From Brevipalpus yothersi (lineage: Eukaryota > Arthropoda > Arachnida > Trombidiformes > Tenuipalpidae), in NCBI GenBank assembly GCA_003956705.1, contig QZCP01000229.1:3191-67190 (forward strand): a DNA stretch of 64,000 bases, written 5' to 3'. A program made the translations under genes and the position numbers. This document shows, piece after piece, positions 1-12,633 of this stretch (position 1 is its first letter; every line of letters starts with the position of its first letter). The notes beneath the pieces are model-generated. The model was not told the DNA's origin and did no database searches. It worked only from the letters and a program-made list of their open reading frames with translations.

Positions 1-79
<79 letters not shown>
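1..79. repeat. (CT)n microsatellite at window edge
   Basis: An uninterrupted CT dinucleotide run that continues to the left edge of the window, so its true length is unknown. Confidence 0.97.
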
Positions 80-82
<3 letters not shown>

Positions 83-302
83 TCCTCCACAAAGTGAGTT
101 ACTTTCTCTCTCTCCATCAAAATTATTATGGTATGGATTCTGGTCTGATGTGTAGCCGATGCTGGGCAAAAGATGTTAGGCGCTTGAAAAATAAGAAAAG
201 ATACATACACAAGTGAGAAAGAAAGAAAGAGAGAGAGAGAAGGTAAAGCTTTCACTCTAATTTTGATTGAGTAGATTGTCGATGACTGTATTCTAATTAC
301 TT

Positions 303-333
<31 letters not shown>

Positions 334-1839
334 CCACAATTGGCATGTAAAACTGACTTGCATCAGTATTCATCGAAATACTCTCTGATCGACCTCCTAC
401 CTATCAGTCGGCTGATTTTATCCCACAGGTTATCATCCAGTCGAATGATGATGATTATTATTATGCTTTTTCTTTTTCCTACTTATTATCATAGCAATGA
501 ATTTATATGTGTATGAATATTATTTCCCTTCGGAAGCAGAATTCTTTTTTTTGCGCTCTTTCCCTCTTCTTTTATGTTATCAGTCCACATTCGAATTCAT
601 GAGGGAAACTGGAGAAGAATGGAAAAAAAATCTAAATGCATAGTATACGAAAAATAATGAAGAATAGTTGAGGAAAAAAACTTTACACTTGTTTGAATGT
701 GAATAATTCTCGATTAAATTCACTTTCGATCACACACAAGTTTGAGATAATATTTACAATTCAAAGTGATCCATCATTTTTCAAATGAAAATTTTTGCAT
801 CATCATTAATGGCCTGGAATGTATGATTTCATTTGGGAAAAAACATAGAGAAATAGATAGAAAGATGGAGAGAAAAATATTTCGCGTGATCCTTCTCGTT
901 TAGGGAGGAATAAAAATAATCGGAAGAGAAGATTAAACATTATTCCCTGAGATTCATCTTCATTTACTTTAAATCTCTCTCAAGTGGCATCTGATTCATA
1001 TCTACCATCGATAAGATTGGCTCAAAATTGTGCATATTTGGCAATCGGAAATGGAAGAAAAATTTGCGAGTGTGTGTTTATGAGAATACAGAAATTTCTG
1101 CTCGTATGTGAGATGAGAGGAATAGGAGAAAAAAATTGTATTCATCGAACAAATGATTGTTAGAGTATTCGCTTGGGAAACTTATAATAAATGACTAAAC
1201 GAGCCAGGAGAAGATTGGAAAAATCAGGCATATTTGAATACTCATTTGCATAGGAATAAGATAAGTTAGTCGAAGAAAGTTTGCCGAAGAATAAGAGGAA
1301 GAATAGGAAGAAGAAGATAAAAGTATGGCAAATTGTGATCTATTGAATGGTGTAAATACTGTGGGATGGGTTTCGACACATGGTACTCTGTACATGGGAT
1401 CTTACCACTTTTGAAATAAAATTTGTCTCCACGATTCAACAATAGCAATGAATTATCATTCAAATAACATAATATAGTGTGGGTCAAGATCTTTATTCTT
1501 CTAATATTATTATTATTCTTTGTTCGATCATCTGGAATGGTTGTTGGCCAAAAATTGTGGAGTCTTATTCTTCTTAACTTCGATCGATTCTCTCTCTCTC
1601 TCTCTCTCTTTCGAGGTGGACACAAATGTGCACCAGTTCTATGTGACCATATGAAGACTCAAGTGGACAGTGGATCATGGAAGGGCGATCAAGGATGTCC
1701 TTTTAGTCCATAAAATTGTGTGCATATTCATATTTTAAGCTAGAAAAGAGAATCAGCGAAGAGAAAAGAAGCCCATGAGGGAAGAAGAATTGAAGATGTC
1801 TCACTGAGCTATTGTTGAACATGGAAGAGAGAGAGAGAG

Positions 1840-1855
<16 letters not shown>

Positions 1856-1914
<59 letters not shown>
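1856..1914. repeat. (GA)n microsatellite
   Basis: About 30 GA units, preceded by an interrupted GAAA/GA tract from about 1829. Confidence 0.95.
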
Positions 1915-1920
<6 letters not shown>

Positions 1921-2566
1921 CACCAATTGTCAATGTCTATGGCAAAAATTAGCATTGTTGATATCTATTCAGTAAGTTTCACGCATATTGGTCTATCCTT
2001 TGCATTTTCGAGACCTTATCTGAATAGTAAACGTATTTCTTTCTCTTTCTCTCTCTCTCTCTTGGCCCGTCTGACCTTTATTTGCGCTTCGTTTGTAGCA
2101 ACTTTTGTGGCCATCGTTCAACTGCTGTCACCGAATGTTTTGAATAGTGAATGGATTCACCATTCATTCAGACTCATCCAACAATTGGATAGATTTCCAG
2201 TAAATCTGATCAGTCAGATTATACGTTGATGGAGTAAAGGAAAGGGAGAGATCGTATTCATTTTGGCACACACACGCATACACACATACAGATTCACACA
2301 CACCTTAGAAAGATTATCAGATTTAAAGTGAGCCAACTGATAGTGTACATTTTTTCATTGACTCAATCGGAAACTTGACTAGCATAATCTATTGCAACCT
2401 TATTACCTTAAATCCTCTTTGCTTTATTATTCAAGATGGTGTCAACAGACTTTGTGAGAAAAGTTTTATCGCATTTGTATGTATACAGTTGAAGTTCATT
2501 CGATCTTCGATCAGGCCACACACAATCGTGAGAGAAATATGAGCATCCAAAATGACCTCATATCAG

Positions 2567-2922
2567 ATTGAATTGATGTTTCGATTGGTGATTTGATATT
2601 CAGCACGCTCGAACATACACGCGATCGGCACGTCCAAGTTTCCTTCTCTCTCTCTCCATCTTCTTCTTCTTCTTCAGTTATTCAATATTATGAAAATTAT
2701 CTGGGATATCCAAAAGATTGACTCATCTCATTTGAATATTTTTGATTTATCGTCTTTACTACACCCTCTTGATTAACTGGAGTAATCTGATAGGTTGCAA
2801 TTTTTGGAGTGACTTTTTTTACGATGCTTGAAGCGTCCAGCATTTGAGGCAGTGTTCAGGAATAACTTTTGAGTGAACCTCTTTGATCAAGTATATCTTG
2901 ATTATACACAAAAACAATAATA
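2567..2922 (+). repeat. dispersed repeat, copy 1
   Basis: This roughly 350-base non-coding segment is nearly identical by eye to 11885-12225 in the same orientation. Shared landmarks include the blocks around CACGCTCGAACATACACGCG, GATATCCAA-AGATTGACTC and GAGGCAGTGTTCAGGAATAA. A shorter matching block (CGTATTCATTT-GG-ACACACA) lies at about 2252-2276 here and directly abuts the other copy, so the two copies differ by an indel of about 290 bases. No long open frame, terminal inverted repeat or target duplication was found. Confidence 0.85.
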
Positions 2923-4138
2923 CAGCTAAAATTAAAATCAATCATGATGAATCAAAAGAGTATCATTTAGCTGCCGTTGAAGATGTATATACCTTGAATG
3001 TGTGTACATGTATCTGTATATATGTTCAAGGCTGATAGGTATCACTTTCACTCGATTACATCAGACACAAAATTTAACAGTAATCAGATAATGGAGAGAG
3101 ATAGAGGATGATCTCAATTAAGATTCATACATTTACTTGAATTTCACATCAATTTGAATATGAATATGTAAATATTTGGGTTAACCAGAAGAAGTGAATA
3201 GATAATATATACACACACAAACACATTATATCATGATTCGTGATCTAACATAAAGCGATCACCTCAATTCATCCTCTGTCCACCGCCATCAAAATGGTCT
3301 TGAAGTGACCACTCTGGATCATGAATAAATAATTAGTTTAGCACGTAATTTTCATTCAAAATACTCTATTACACTCATATAATGCACTTTTCGTGGACAC
3401 TTATCATGCCTTCAATTGTGATGTATTCCAGCATGCCCACCTTCCTCCTGAAATATGATCCGAATTCTATCATCTTATGGTTAGAAAGAGAATTCTTTAT
3501 TTTTGCTTATACAGACCATCATATACACCATTGATCATCATCATAATCTTTTCCATCTCACCTCATGATTTTGTCCTCCACATTTTTGCGCTTATTATCA
3601 TGCAAATAGCCATGAAATTTGGCCAAAAGATAACCTTTCATCACCATTATGAAAAGAAAACATTTAGCACCTTGGAATGGTCAGCACATTATGCTTGCAT
3701 CTCTTGTGAATGATGCAAATTCTTAAGTTCTTGAGAAAGAATTGACCAAAAAACCCTGTAAAAGGTGTATCAAAGTTCAACGGTTACAGAATTTTTTTTC
3801 CGAATAAGCCCAAGTGAAAAAAAATTGAATAAAATCAAATATATTGCATCAGGTTCTATTTGTTACATAAATGATTTTAGAATGAGAAGAAACAGAACAA
3901 GAACAATAAAAATATCAATCACTACTATTTTCGAGTCTTCTTACACTTGATTTGACGTTTGTTGATTTCATATTCTCGAACTGAAATCCTTTCAATTATG
4001 CATGAGCAAGTATTGAGCATGTTATCAAGATTTTGATAGAATTGATGTAGAAATATTCATGTATTCACCAATAAGGGAGAACATAAAACAATTGGTCAAT
4101 TTTTTCTTCATGAGCATTATTATGGCATATTCCCGATA

Positions 4139-5300
4139 TCATGGAATTATATTCAAACACTGTGGCTTCAGTATATGTGTTGCCATTCCAACGACACCTT
4201 TAACACATGAAAATATACCTCCAGTGAGAATATCGAAAAGTCCATAGAAACACTTTGATCTTCTAGCTCGTATTCTTTTCATACCTTTGCCAGACTTTCC
4301 ACCATCATTATCACGATTATAACTTGAACGTTTACGTCGACGTAGTAATACTGCCCAACTTTCAACACAACCGGGCACTGTATCTGCACCTTTTTTGAGC
4401 AATGGGCCAAGGCAGCCCTCTTCTCGGGCATATTGTTCCGAACTCATACTTTCTCTATATGATATACTGTAAAATCGTACCATGGCATTGTGGCATGATT
4501 GATTAAATGTTTGGGTGAAAGTTGCAACATTTTTGAGACAAAATTTCAATTTTGGATGCATCGCTTGCCATGTTATATCTGGATTAGTTTCATTTCCTTC
4601 AAAGTCATCTCTTTCAATTCTTGTTAGACATGGTCTAGATGCCCTTCGTGCTCTTCGATTCTCAATATCTGGCGGTATGTCAGCTACAATAGCTGAAAAA
4701 TTGAGATCCGGTGGCAAATAGCTCTCGCATGTAGCAATCAGATTTCCTCCAACATCTTCCAGAGGCATTAAACATTGGAGAGTAGGATCAGAAGGTATCT
4801 GTTAACAAGATAAGTGAAGAAGTTTCAGATTTTTTTTTCCACAGAAAATCATAATCGAGCATATTGATTCTGTGAGAGAAACCTCATTTTTGAGAAAAAT
4901 TTTCCAAAAATTATCATCATTCCATCAAATTGAATCCAATGTGATGAATACTTAATGATTGAATCGACTCTGAATTGGAGATTATTGGGCAGAAAAATCA
5001 CCATTCAAACTATGAGACTCGTTTAATTTCATCATCATTTGATTTGATATGAATGATATTACTTTTGAATATTCAAATGATAATTTCTAAAAAAGTGATC
5101 CCATGTAATGTGATTGAATCATGTCGACTGTATTAAAATATTGTCGATTTTTGTTGTGTTTTTACCTCGGTTGACGGTTTTGGTGGTTTTGTTGGTGTAG
5201 GATCTGTGAGAGGTCTTGGTGGGGGAGTTGTTTCCTCAGTTTGTACAGAAACAATCAGAAATAATGAATGAATCAACGGATAAATTATGAAAATTTTCAT
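4139..5300 (-). CDS. secreted ten-cysteine protein, tandem paralogue A
   Basis: Two exons: 5166-5300 (signal peptide beginning MKIFIIYPLIHSLFLIV, then a Thr/Pro-rich stretch) and 4139-4798, joined in phase 0 by a GT-AG intron, giving 264 residues. The family is not recognised. After the signal peptide there are ten cysteines. A CESYLPP motif lies near the start of exon 2, a CLGPL motif in the middle, and the C-terminal part has CFYGLFDILTGG followed by a VVGMA segment. Basic clusters (RRARR, RRRKR, RARR) look like furin-type processing sites. The neighbour at 6075-7005 has the same exon structure, intron phase and cysteine order, so the two arose by tandem duplication. Probably extracellular; function unknown. 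Confidence 0.8.
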
Positions 5301-6074
5301 CCTTTCCGATAAAAATTGCTCCGCTGCTCAAAAAACCATTTTTGGAGAGAATTTCAGTTCAGAATCCACGTAGCATGATAATTGGATCAAATCGAACAGA
5401 ATTAGGGCTGTATTTCAGTATGCGATTGGATTTCCTATTCGTTCAATTGGATGGAAATATTCATTCAATTTTGGAATAATTTAAACTTATGGGAAAGAAA
5501 AATTAGCGCTGTAAGTTGAACACTGAACTAAGGCGATGAACATTTCTCGGTTCAAGTTTTCAATTGCAAATTATTCTAATAAAAAGTCAAAACCATACAA
5601 ATTGAATTGCTATGAATGGCTCCTCCCGTAGATTGATAATATTCCTCTCATAGTTGAAATATAGTATTGTTTACATTCATCATGAAACATCCATACAAAA
5701 TTCGGTGATTTCTGAGAAAGGGAGAGAGAAAAAAGTCAAGTCCTTGCTCAGAATCATAATCATAAAGTTCCACACTGCAAAATCTAGAAATCCAGAAATA
5801 CAGTAATGATATCAACCCAGATCTCTTATCAAAAAACTTCATTAAAGCTGATTCTAAAATTAGGATCTCTATCTGATCTAAAGACTATGATCATTCAAAT
5901 GGCAATAAATTGAAACACACAGTTAGTGTAGAGAGCATACTGAATCCTGTCTGAAAGATTGGAAATATCTGAAATGGTTGTAGAAAACTTTCATACTCTC
6001 TCAGCTAAAAACATTTCAGCATAAACATAATCAAATCAATAAATTTTTATTTAGGTCCGGTTCAAGCCATTAGT

Positions 6075-7005
6075 TTATAATATTTGATCAATACAACCAT
6101 CAACAACATGACCAGCCATACCGACAACACCACCAATACAATTGAAAATATCACCACTAAAAACATCCAAGAATCCATAATAACAGCCGTTTCTGGGCCT
6201 TTGGGCATAACGCTGAAATCGTTGCATTGCTTTTAGATCTCGCTTTCGACGGCCAAACAAACTTGAGCATTTATTAAAAGTGCCCTTACCACGTTCCCAT
6301 AATGGACCTAGACATTCTTTCATGATATCAAACGTTTCAGGATCCATTTTATCTTTAAGATCAAAAAAAGCTTGCTTCTTGTCACAAGGTCCCTCTTTTT
6401 TAAATCTTTCAATAAATTTACGTGCTCTCATCAAGCAATGTTGCAATTTAGGGTTCATAATATCGGGCGGAATATTATCATCAGCTCCTAATTTGCTTGC
6501 TCTTCGCATACACCTGATTGACCTTTTACCTTTACTCAAACGACGAAAATTGGAATTCATTGAATCTTTCCGATAACCTCGAAAATAGTCACCATCTGGC
6601 TCGGGGGTTGTGATGAGTTCCGATATATTGACTCCTGGAGGCAGATAGCTTTCACATTCAAGAAGAGCTTTGGAACCATCATCGTATGAAGGATTTATAC
6701 AGTCTGTGGTAATATTTTCTGCGAAATTGAATGATTTTCGTGGTCTCTGTAGGGAAAGGGAAGGAAATTGAGAGAATAATAGATGAATTCTCAGGATTTT
6801 TAATTGGGGAAAGAATATTAGGAAAATTCTTTTTGAATATCTTTTGGATTCAAATCACCTCGGCATTGTTTTCAGATCTTGCCGAATTTTCTGTGGAACT
6901 TTTAGTGGCTGGTGATCGAAGTTGAAGTGGAGCTCGACTAGACGCTTGTTGGGTAGTCAAAAATGTGGATGAAGCGGTAAATAGAATAGTGAAAAAGAAT
7001 TTCAT
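6075..7005 (-). CDS. secreted ten-cysteine protein, tandem paralogue B
   Basis: Two exons: 6859-7005 (signal peptide MKFFFTILFTASSTFL, then a Ser/Thr-rich stretch) and 6075-6746, joined in phase 0, giving 272 residues. Like its neighbour at 4139-5300 it has ten cysteines after the signal peptide, in the same order. It shares CESYLPPG, a central ECLGPL motif, a GRRKR dibasic site and a C-terminal CYYGFLDVFSGD block followed by GGVVGMAGH. A reverse-strand AATAAA (6046-6051) lies about 24 bases after the stop. The family is not recognised. Secretion and proteolytic maturation are inferred from the signal peptide and basic motifs. Confidence 0.82.
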
Positions 7006-7868
7006 TTTGTTTTTCTCTATTCTACAATTTTAATTGGACATTTTTGGTAACATATCAGAGCTGACATGAAAAATCCATGCAACATAGCCACGTATGATTT
7101 AACTCTAATAAGAGAACACTCGTCATGTAATTGTGAGAATAATGTAAGCTATATTTTTGAGCAATATTGAGTTACAAATGTTGAGTAAGAGTGTTCAGTT
7201 CTCTTGAAAGGAATTTACGAATGATGCAAAGAATCAATCAATAATAAAACTGAGAATTCATTCCACAAACGCTCAATTCTCCATCTTATCCAATTCCCTT
7301 TATTTTTTGGTGACTTTTTGTCCACATCTATTTCAGATTTTATTTTTTTTCTCGATCGAAACCATCATGAGAACATACGTTGATCTATTCAACAAAGCCA
7401 TAGAAAAGACCAAATTTCTCATGATCATTTCGAATGTGAGAATTGAGAGTCGATGGATCAAGTCCATCGATCTCTGTATGTATGTGTATGAAGACTAGGG
7501 ATTCAGAATCCATGTCATGCCAACACAAGATCACATTCAATGGGCACACTATTCAGCATCAAAATTGAGGGTCGCTTGAATGAAGCGAATTTTGGCCGCT
7601 GATAAATGGCTTTCCGGGTCCAGTGACAATGGAGGTGAGAATAAAAGCGAAGAGAGAGAGAGAGAAAGAAAGAGAGCGAAAGTGTGTAAGAGAACGAGGG
7701 AAAAAGTTTATTAATCGAGCAACAAAATGAATCAATGAATCGGAATGGTGATCAAATGGAAAGTCGGTGAAAATTATTCTGACCATAGGCCTCCATTGAA
7801 TCAATATTGTGACAGGCCTTTTTCCTAAACACATAATGAATCAAAGGCCCACGCTTTGCCTCAATTAC

Positions 7869-7935
<67 letters not shown>

Positions 7936-9012
7936 CGCTCGCTCTCTTTTGCCCTCCAACTGGACATATCAGAGTTATTCGAAAGTTCGACTGTGTGAAT
8001 CGGAAGTGATACTGCTTCAATGATAGAAAGTATGTGAACGAATGGGAAATAAATAGTTTGCCAATTGGAAAATGGTCGCAGATCCTATGAATAAAAGTCA
8101 AACTGTTCAACATACTGGAAAAGATAGGATCTCATTAATAAGGGACACAATGTTAGGGTCATTCACTTTTTTCCTCTCTTTTTGATCTCCTTCTTTCTCC
8201 ACATCCAGCATCAGACGTGCGAAATGCTTAATATCGAAGTGAACACGTGTCCATCATTAATCCATGTAATCGAGGACTTATTGGCATTCTAGTAGATCAA
8301 CTATTTTCGCTCACTTTCTGATGGCATCTTTTGTCCAACATCCTCTGTTGACTTCTTTCTCATACATCATCATGTGTGCATCATGTGTGTGTGTGAAAGA
8401 GAGAGAATAGAACTCTGTTTTGATGATGATCACGATCATCACACAGAATTCAGAATTGCTACTGTTCCCATCCACTGCTCATCAATACTACACTGTACAT
8501 CAGTACTACACTGTATAGCGATAATAATAGAGAACTTGGATAGACCTATCATCGTCCAAAATGATGATAATTTTCTCTCTTTCCCTCCCACACGTTCTCT
8601 TTTTTCTTTTCCTAGTAGATGATCTTTGACCACTAAGATGAGAAAAACAGCGATGAGGGTGATAATTATAGAGTTGAAGAAGAAGAAAATTGAATATGAC
8701 CCAGTAGGCGGATAGATAAAAATTGTCCCAAAAAATTTAGGTATTTTTTCTGTTTATTTTCACTTTAACCTGTATATTTTGGAGAAAACTTTATAAGAGG
8801 AAGCTTTCGCCTCTCATTGATTGAGGATGAAAGTTACAAATCAATAAGAGAAGCTATCATTATTGGTGAAATTTTTTTTAGGCTATCATAATCAACTTTT
8901 GTGCAGTTGTTTTGGTGCCCTTCTGTTGATCTTCTCTTTTACTTGGACATTGAATCACAATCGTATCCAATATTCTTTCGATTAACTTTTTTTTCAACTT
9001 CATGTGGTATTT
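7006..9012. other. intergenic, simple-repeat rich
   Basis: No supportable gene. It holds a long (CT) run at 7871-7932 and shorter GA tracts near 7651-7680 and 8397-8406. A reverse-strand AATAAA near 8753 could serve the importin alpha transcript. Confidence 0.6.
7871..7932. repeat. (CT)n microsatellite
   Basis: About 31 CT units followed by short CTCG units. Confidence 0.95.
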
Positions 9013-10947
9013 TCAAAACTGATAAGGTGCGGAGCCAGTAGCAGGATTTGGATTGCTAGTCGCCCCAAAGAGAAATTCTTGATTATCTTGATTCACACCC
9101 GGTCTGACTCCAGCTTCTTCATCTTCAGTTCCAAAATATTTCTCAATGATATCGTATGCTTTTTGATATATCTCAGCATTCTCATGAGATTGGAGATATT
9201 CGATTTTATCGAGACCTTAATTTAAAGAGAAAGAGAAGAAAAAAATAAATATTGAGTCAATGAGTCAGTCACTCTCTCATAAATAGTAATAATGGAAAAA
9301 TCAACTTACCATAGCATTCTTCGATTACCATAGCGTAAGGATTACCGGCTTCCTCATCTCTTTTGGGCAACAATTCTCCATGCCGTAGAATGTTCTCGAG
9401 CCCGTTAAGAGCGACATGAATTATTTTGGGATCTGAAACACTCAAAAGCTCACACATGGGTGGTATACAGCCGATTTCGACTAAAAATTGAACCTGTGAA
9501 GTGGTTCCTCCAGAGGTAGCATTGGTGATAGCCCATGCAGCCTCTTTACGTATTTTGAACTCGCCAGTTTTGAGAAGATCTATCAGAATAGTGAAGATAT
9601 TGGTTGCTTTGACAGCCTCAATTTGCTGCTTATTACCAGCAGTGATGTTAGATATGGTCCAAGCAGCCTCTTTACGAATAGACTCTTTCGGGGAAGTTAA
9701 TAATTTTTCCAAACAGGGTAACGCATTACAGTTGAGAATCACTTGTGTTTGCATATCATCACCTGTTACTATGTTACCTACAGCACGAAGAGCAGCAGCA
9801 ACCACTCCTTGGCTAGTGTGAAGTAGAAGCTCAACTAGGCGATGACAGACACCGGCATCAATGACCGCTTGGATCTTTTCATTTGGACCATCGCTCAAAT
9901 AAGATATTGCCCAGCAAGCGTCCGATAGAACATCCGAGTCTTGATGGTACAAGAGACGAGCGAGGACAGGTAAACAGGGTGATACTTGATCAAATTTTGG
10001 AAAAGGATTTTTCCCTCTACAAAGATTCGAGAGGGCCCAAACAGCGTTTCTTGTCATGGTTAGACGAGATGTGCTTGTTAATAGTTTGAGGAGAAGTCGA
10101 AGAATACCATTATCCAAAACAAAATTGCGACATTCTGGACTGTCCCCGGCAATATTTCCCAAGGCCCAGACAGCTTGTTCCTGTACATCCTCATTATCAG
10201 ATTGTAACAATTGTATGAAAATGGGTACTGCTCCAGCTTCGATAACTTTTCTAGTTTGAGATGAATTGCCGGAAGCGATGTTTGTTAGGGCCCATGCGGC
10301 CTCAAATTGGAGAACTGGATTGGTGTCTTTCCTCAAGAAAAGAACAAATTGTGGTACAATTCCAGCGTTAATAATCTCATCTATAGGAGGATTTGGTTCT
10401 GTTTAAAAGAAAGGAAATCAAATTAGACATTGATATTGATACATACATATCACAAAAAGGCATGGGAGAAAAATAAATATTAGGCTGTGTTTACGATCTT
10501 GAAGAGGTCAGAGGGGAAACCATGCTTCTTCTTGACCACTTAAGGATGCTCTGGGAAAGGGGGTAGAGGACTTAGGAAAATGGATGCAAGGAATTTTAAC
10601 AAAAAAAAACATGCAGACACAAAAACAAATACCACATTACCTTTAGACAAAAGTTTACGGAAATTTTGAGTAGCCCACAATTGTCTTTCCTCATCATTAT
10701 CGTAAAGGGCTGCGATCATATCATCCGAAATTCCGGAACCAGGACCAGAGGCATTGCTAATATCTTCGGTACCATCATCAATTGAGCCGGTATCAGCAAG
10801 GTTACGGCGCTTACATAACTCATTTTCACGTTTCTGTTTTCGCAATTGGACACCTTCCTCCTCACGTCTACGCCGCAATTCTTGAGCATCCAAATTTTTA
10901 TTCTTGTACCGGTGTCGATGTTGATTGGGATTACTTGAGTTAGACAT
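9013..10947 (-). CDS. KPNA: importin subunit alpha (alpha-1 subfamily)
   Basis: Nuclear import adaptor that binds basic nuclear localisation signals and, through its N-terminal IBB domain, importin beta. Three exons (10641-10947, 9310-10398, 9013-9215; both introns phase 1) give 532 residues, the usual family length. The IBB domain has RRRREEEGVQLRKQKR. The armadillo repeats keep the Trp/Asn array of the NLS groove: AAWALTNIASG, AVWALGNIAGD, AVWALSNLCRG, ACWAISYLSDG, ALRAVGNIVTG, AAWTISNITAG and AAWAITNATSG. The C-terminus has GLDKIEYLQSHEN and an acidic tail. Sequence features match the KPNA1/5/6 branch better than KPNA2 or KPNA3/4 from recalled family sequences. The start is the ATG immediately before the Asn/His-rich leader of the IBB. 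Confidence 0.96.
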
Positions 10948-11884
10948 GATGATGGCTGAATGTTCAATGTGCTTTGCTGGGTAAATCTAAAAAAACGTCT
11001 TTTTTCTTCCTTCTTCTCAAATTTTTGGTCACCAACAACAACTCTGATACACACACACTTACAGGCTTGATGTTTTCATCTGGATTGGAATAAAAAGATT
11101 GAAAGTGAAGAAAAACAGGTGATGAAACAATTCACGGGACACAGTTAATAATCACTGACGATGTGATGGAACACAAATGATGTTGAATCACTAGTTTAAA
11201 TTCATTTATCAGTTAAATCAATTCAGTTAATTATATTGTTCATTTTTTAATTTCTTCTTCTTCTTTTTCTCACAAGCATTAGTATTAGTATCAGGCGTAT
11301 GTGTATCTGATACTTTTAAAAATCCTATTCGATATCATCGCCACCTGCGAACAGATTTCATCACATTGTCAGTGTAAGAATATTCCATAGAATTTCATCA
11401 TGAAAATTCTATGGGAATAATTTTTTGGGCGATGATTTTGATGCTGGAATTAGTGTAAAATTTTGTAGAAATTCAGAAAAAATGGTTTCATGAGGAAAAA
11501 TGAATGCTTTTCAATGGGTGTATAGTTAGGGGTGTAACAGTTCCTGTTGTTTTAATATTAAACAAAATGAAATTGATAATTTTTTAAAATCATTTAATTA
11601 CCATTATTATTATTGCTAAACTTGATAAGATATTGATCACAGGTGAGATAAGTTCATTTTTAGGACGAAAACTCTTTGGATAATATCTTATGGACATTTT
11701 TACAACCATGTATGCCTGGATGGAGTGTTTGTGTGCTGTTTTTCTAATTTCTATCTGATTTTTCTCATCGGTAGCTTCAACTTCTCATGAATGACACTTG
11801 GAGATGGAATTTTTTCACAGGTTAGAGAGAGAAAAACAGAGACAGAGAGAAAGACTGAGGCCGTATTCATTTCGGTACACACAA

Positions 11885-12225
11885 ATTGAATTGATGTTTC
11901 GATTGATGATTTGATATTCGGCACGCTCGAACATACACGCGATTTGCACGTCCAAGTTTCCTTCTCTCTCTCCGTCTTCTTCTTCTTCAGTTACTCAATA
12001 TTATGAAGATTATCTGGGATATCCAAGAGATTGACTCATCTCATTTGAATATTTTTGATTTATCGTCTTCACTACACCCCCTTGATTAACTGGAGTAATC
12101 TGATAGGTTACAGTTTTTGGAGCGACTTTTTTTACGACGCGTCCAGCATTCGAGGCAGTGTTCAGGAATAACTTTTGAGTAAACTTCTTGATTAAGTGTA
12201 CCTTGATTACATCGAAAACAATAAT
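11885..12225 (+). repeat. dispersed repeat, copy 2
   Basis: Direct-orientation copy of 2567-2922, about 9.3 kb away, differing by scattered substitutions and small indels. For example, it lacks a few bases before GCGTCCAGCATT. The short CGTATTCATTT block at about 11861-11884 abuts it directly. No coding potential was seen. Confidence 0.85.
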
Positions 12226-12288
12226 AGTTCAATTTGAAATCATTGAAAATCGATCAAACTCATCAGGAAAAGGGTCCTTCTCTTTCTC

Positions 12289-12300
<12 letters not shown>

Positions 12301-12348
<48 letters not shown>
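12301..12348. repeat. (CT)n microsatellite
   Basis: About 24 CT units immediately downstream of repeat copy 2, preceded by a CT-rich interrupted tract from 12280. Confidence 0.95.
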
Positions 12349-12350
<2 letters not shown>

Positions 12351-12633
12351 CTCTTTCTCTTCCTCCATGAACTCTCCACCAAGCTCCACATCAATTGATT
12401 GGACACTTAATTCTAAACAAATTGTCATATTATTGACGAAAAATTTATATGAAGTAAATTCATGTATTCAAATAATACATTTATATGTGTTGCTAAATTT
12501 TTTTGATGTATGATTGAACACTAAGAACCGCTGACCAAGTCAAATAAGCTCAACCAATGACCAGGGAAACTTCAATCTAATGAAAAATTAAGTCTCATTT
12601 TCAAATCTAATACATTTTATTGACCGAAGCATC

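Larger units (their letters stand above)
80..4138. other. gene-free stretch with simple repeats
   Basis: I see no convincing gene here. Open frames are short and either start at non-ATG codons or are made of microsatellite translation. The stretch contains a (CT) run near 302-329, a (GA) run at 1856-1914 and one copy of a dispersed repeat (2567-2922). Confidence 0.6.
10948..12633. other. intergenic, upstream of importin alpha
   Basis: No gene seen. It contains the presumed importin alpha promoter and 5' UTR, the second copy of the dispersed repeat (11885-12225) and a (CT) run (12301-12348). Confidence 0.6.

Noticed and set aside
1927..2229. 100-codon plus-strand frame with hydrophobic segment
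   Set aside because: Partly made of CT repeat translation; no homology, no splice support.
7752..8113. Arg/Glu or Ser/Leu repetitive proteins across GA/CT arrays
   Set aside because: Pure dinucleotide translation; the same holds for all similar frames in the window.
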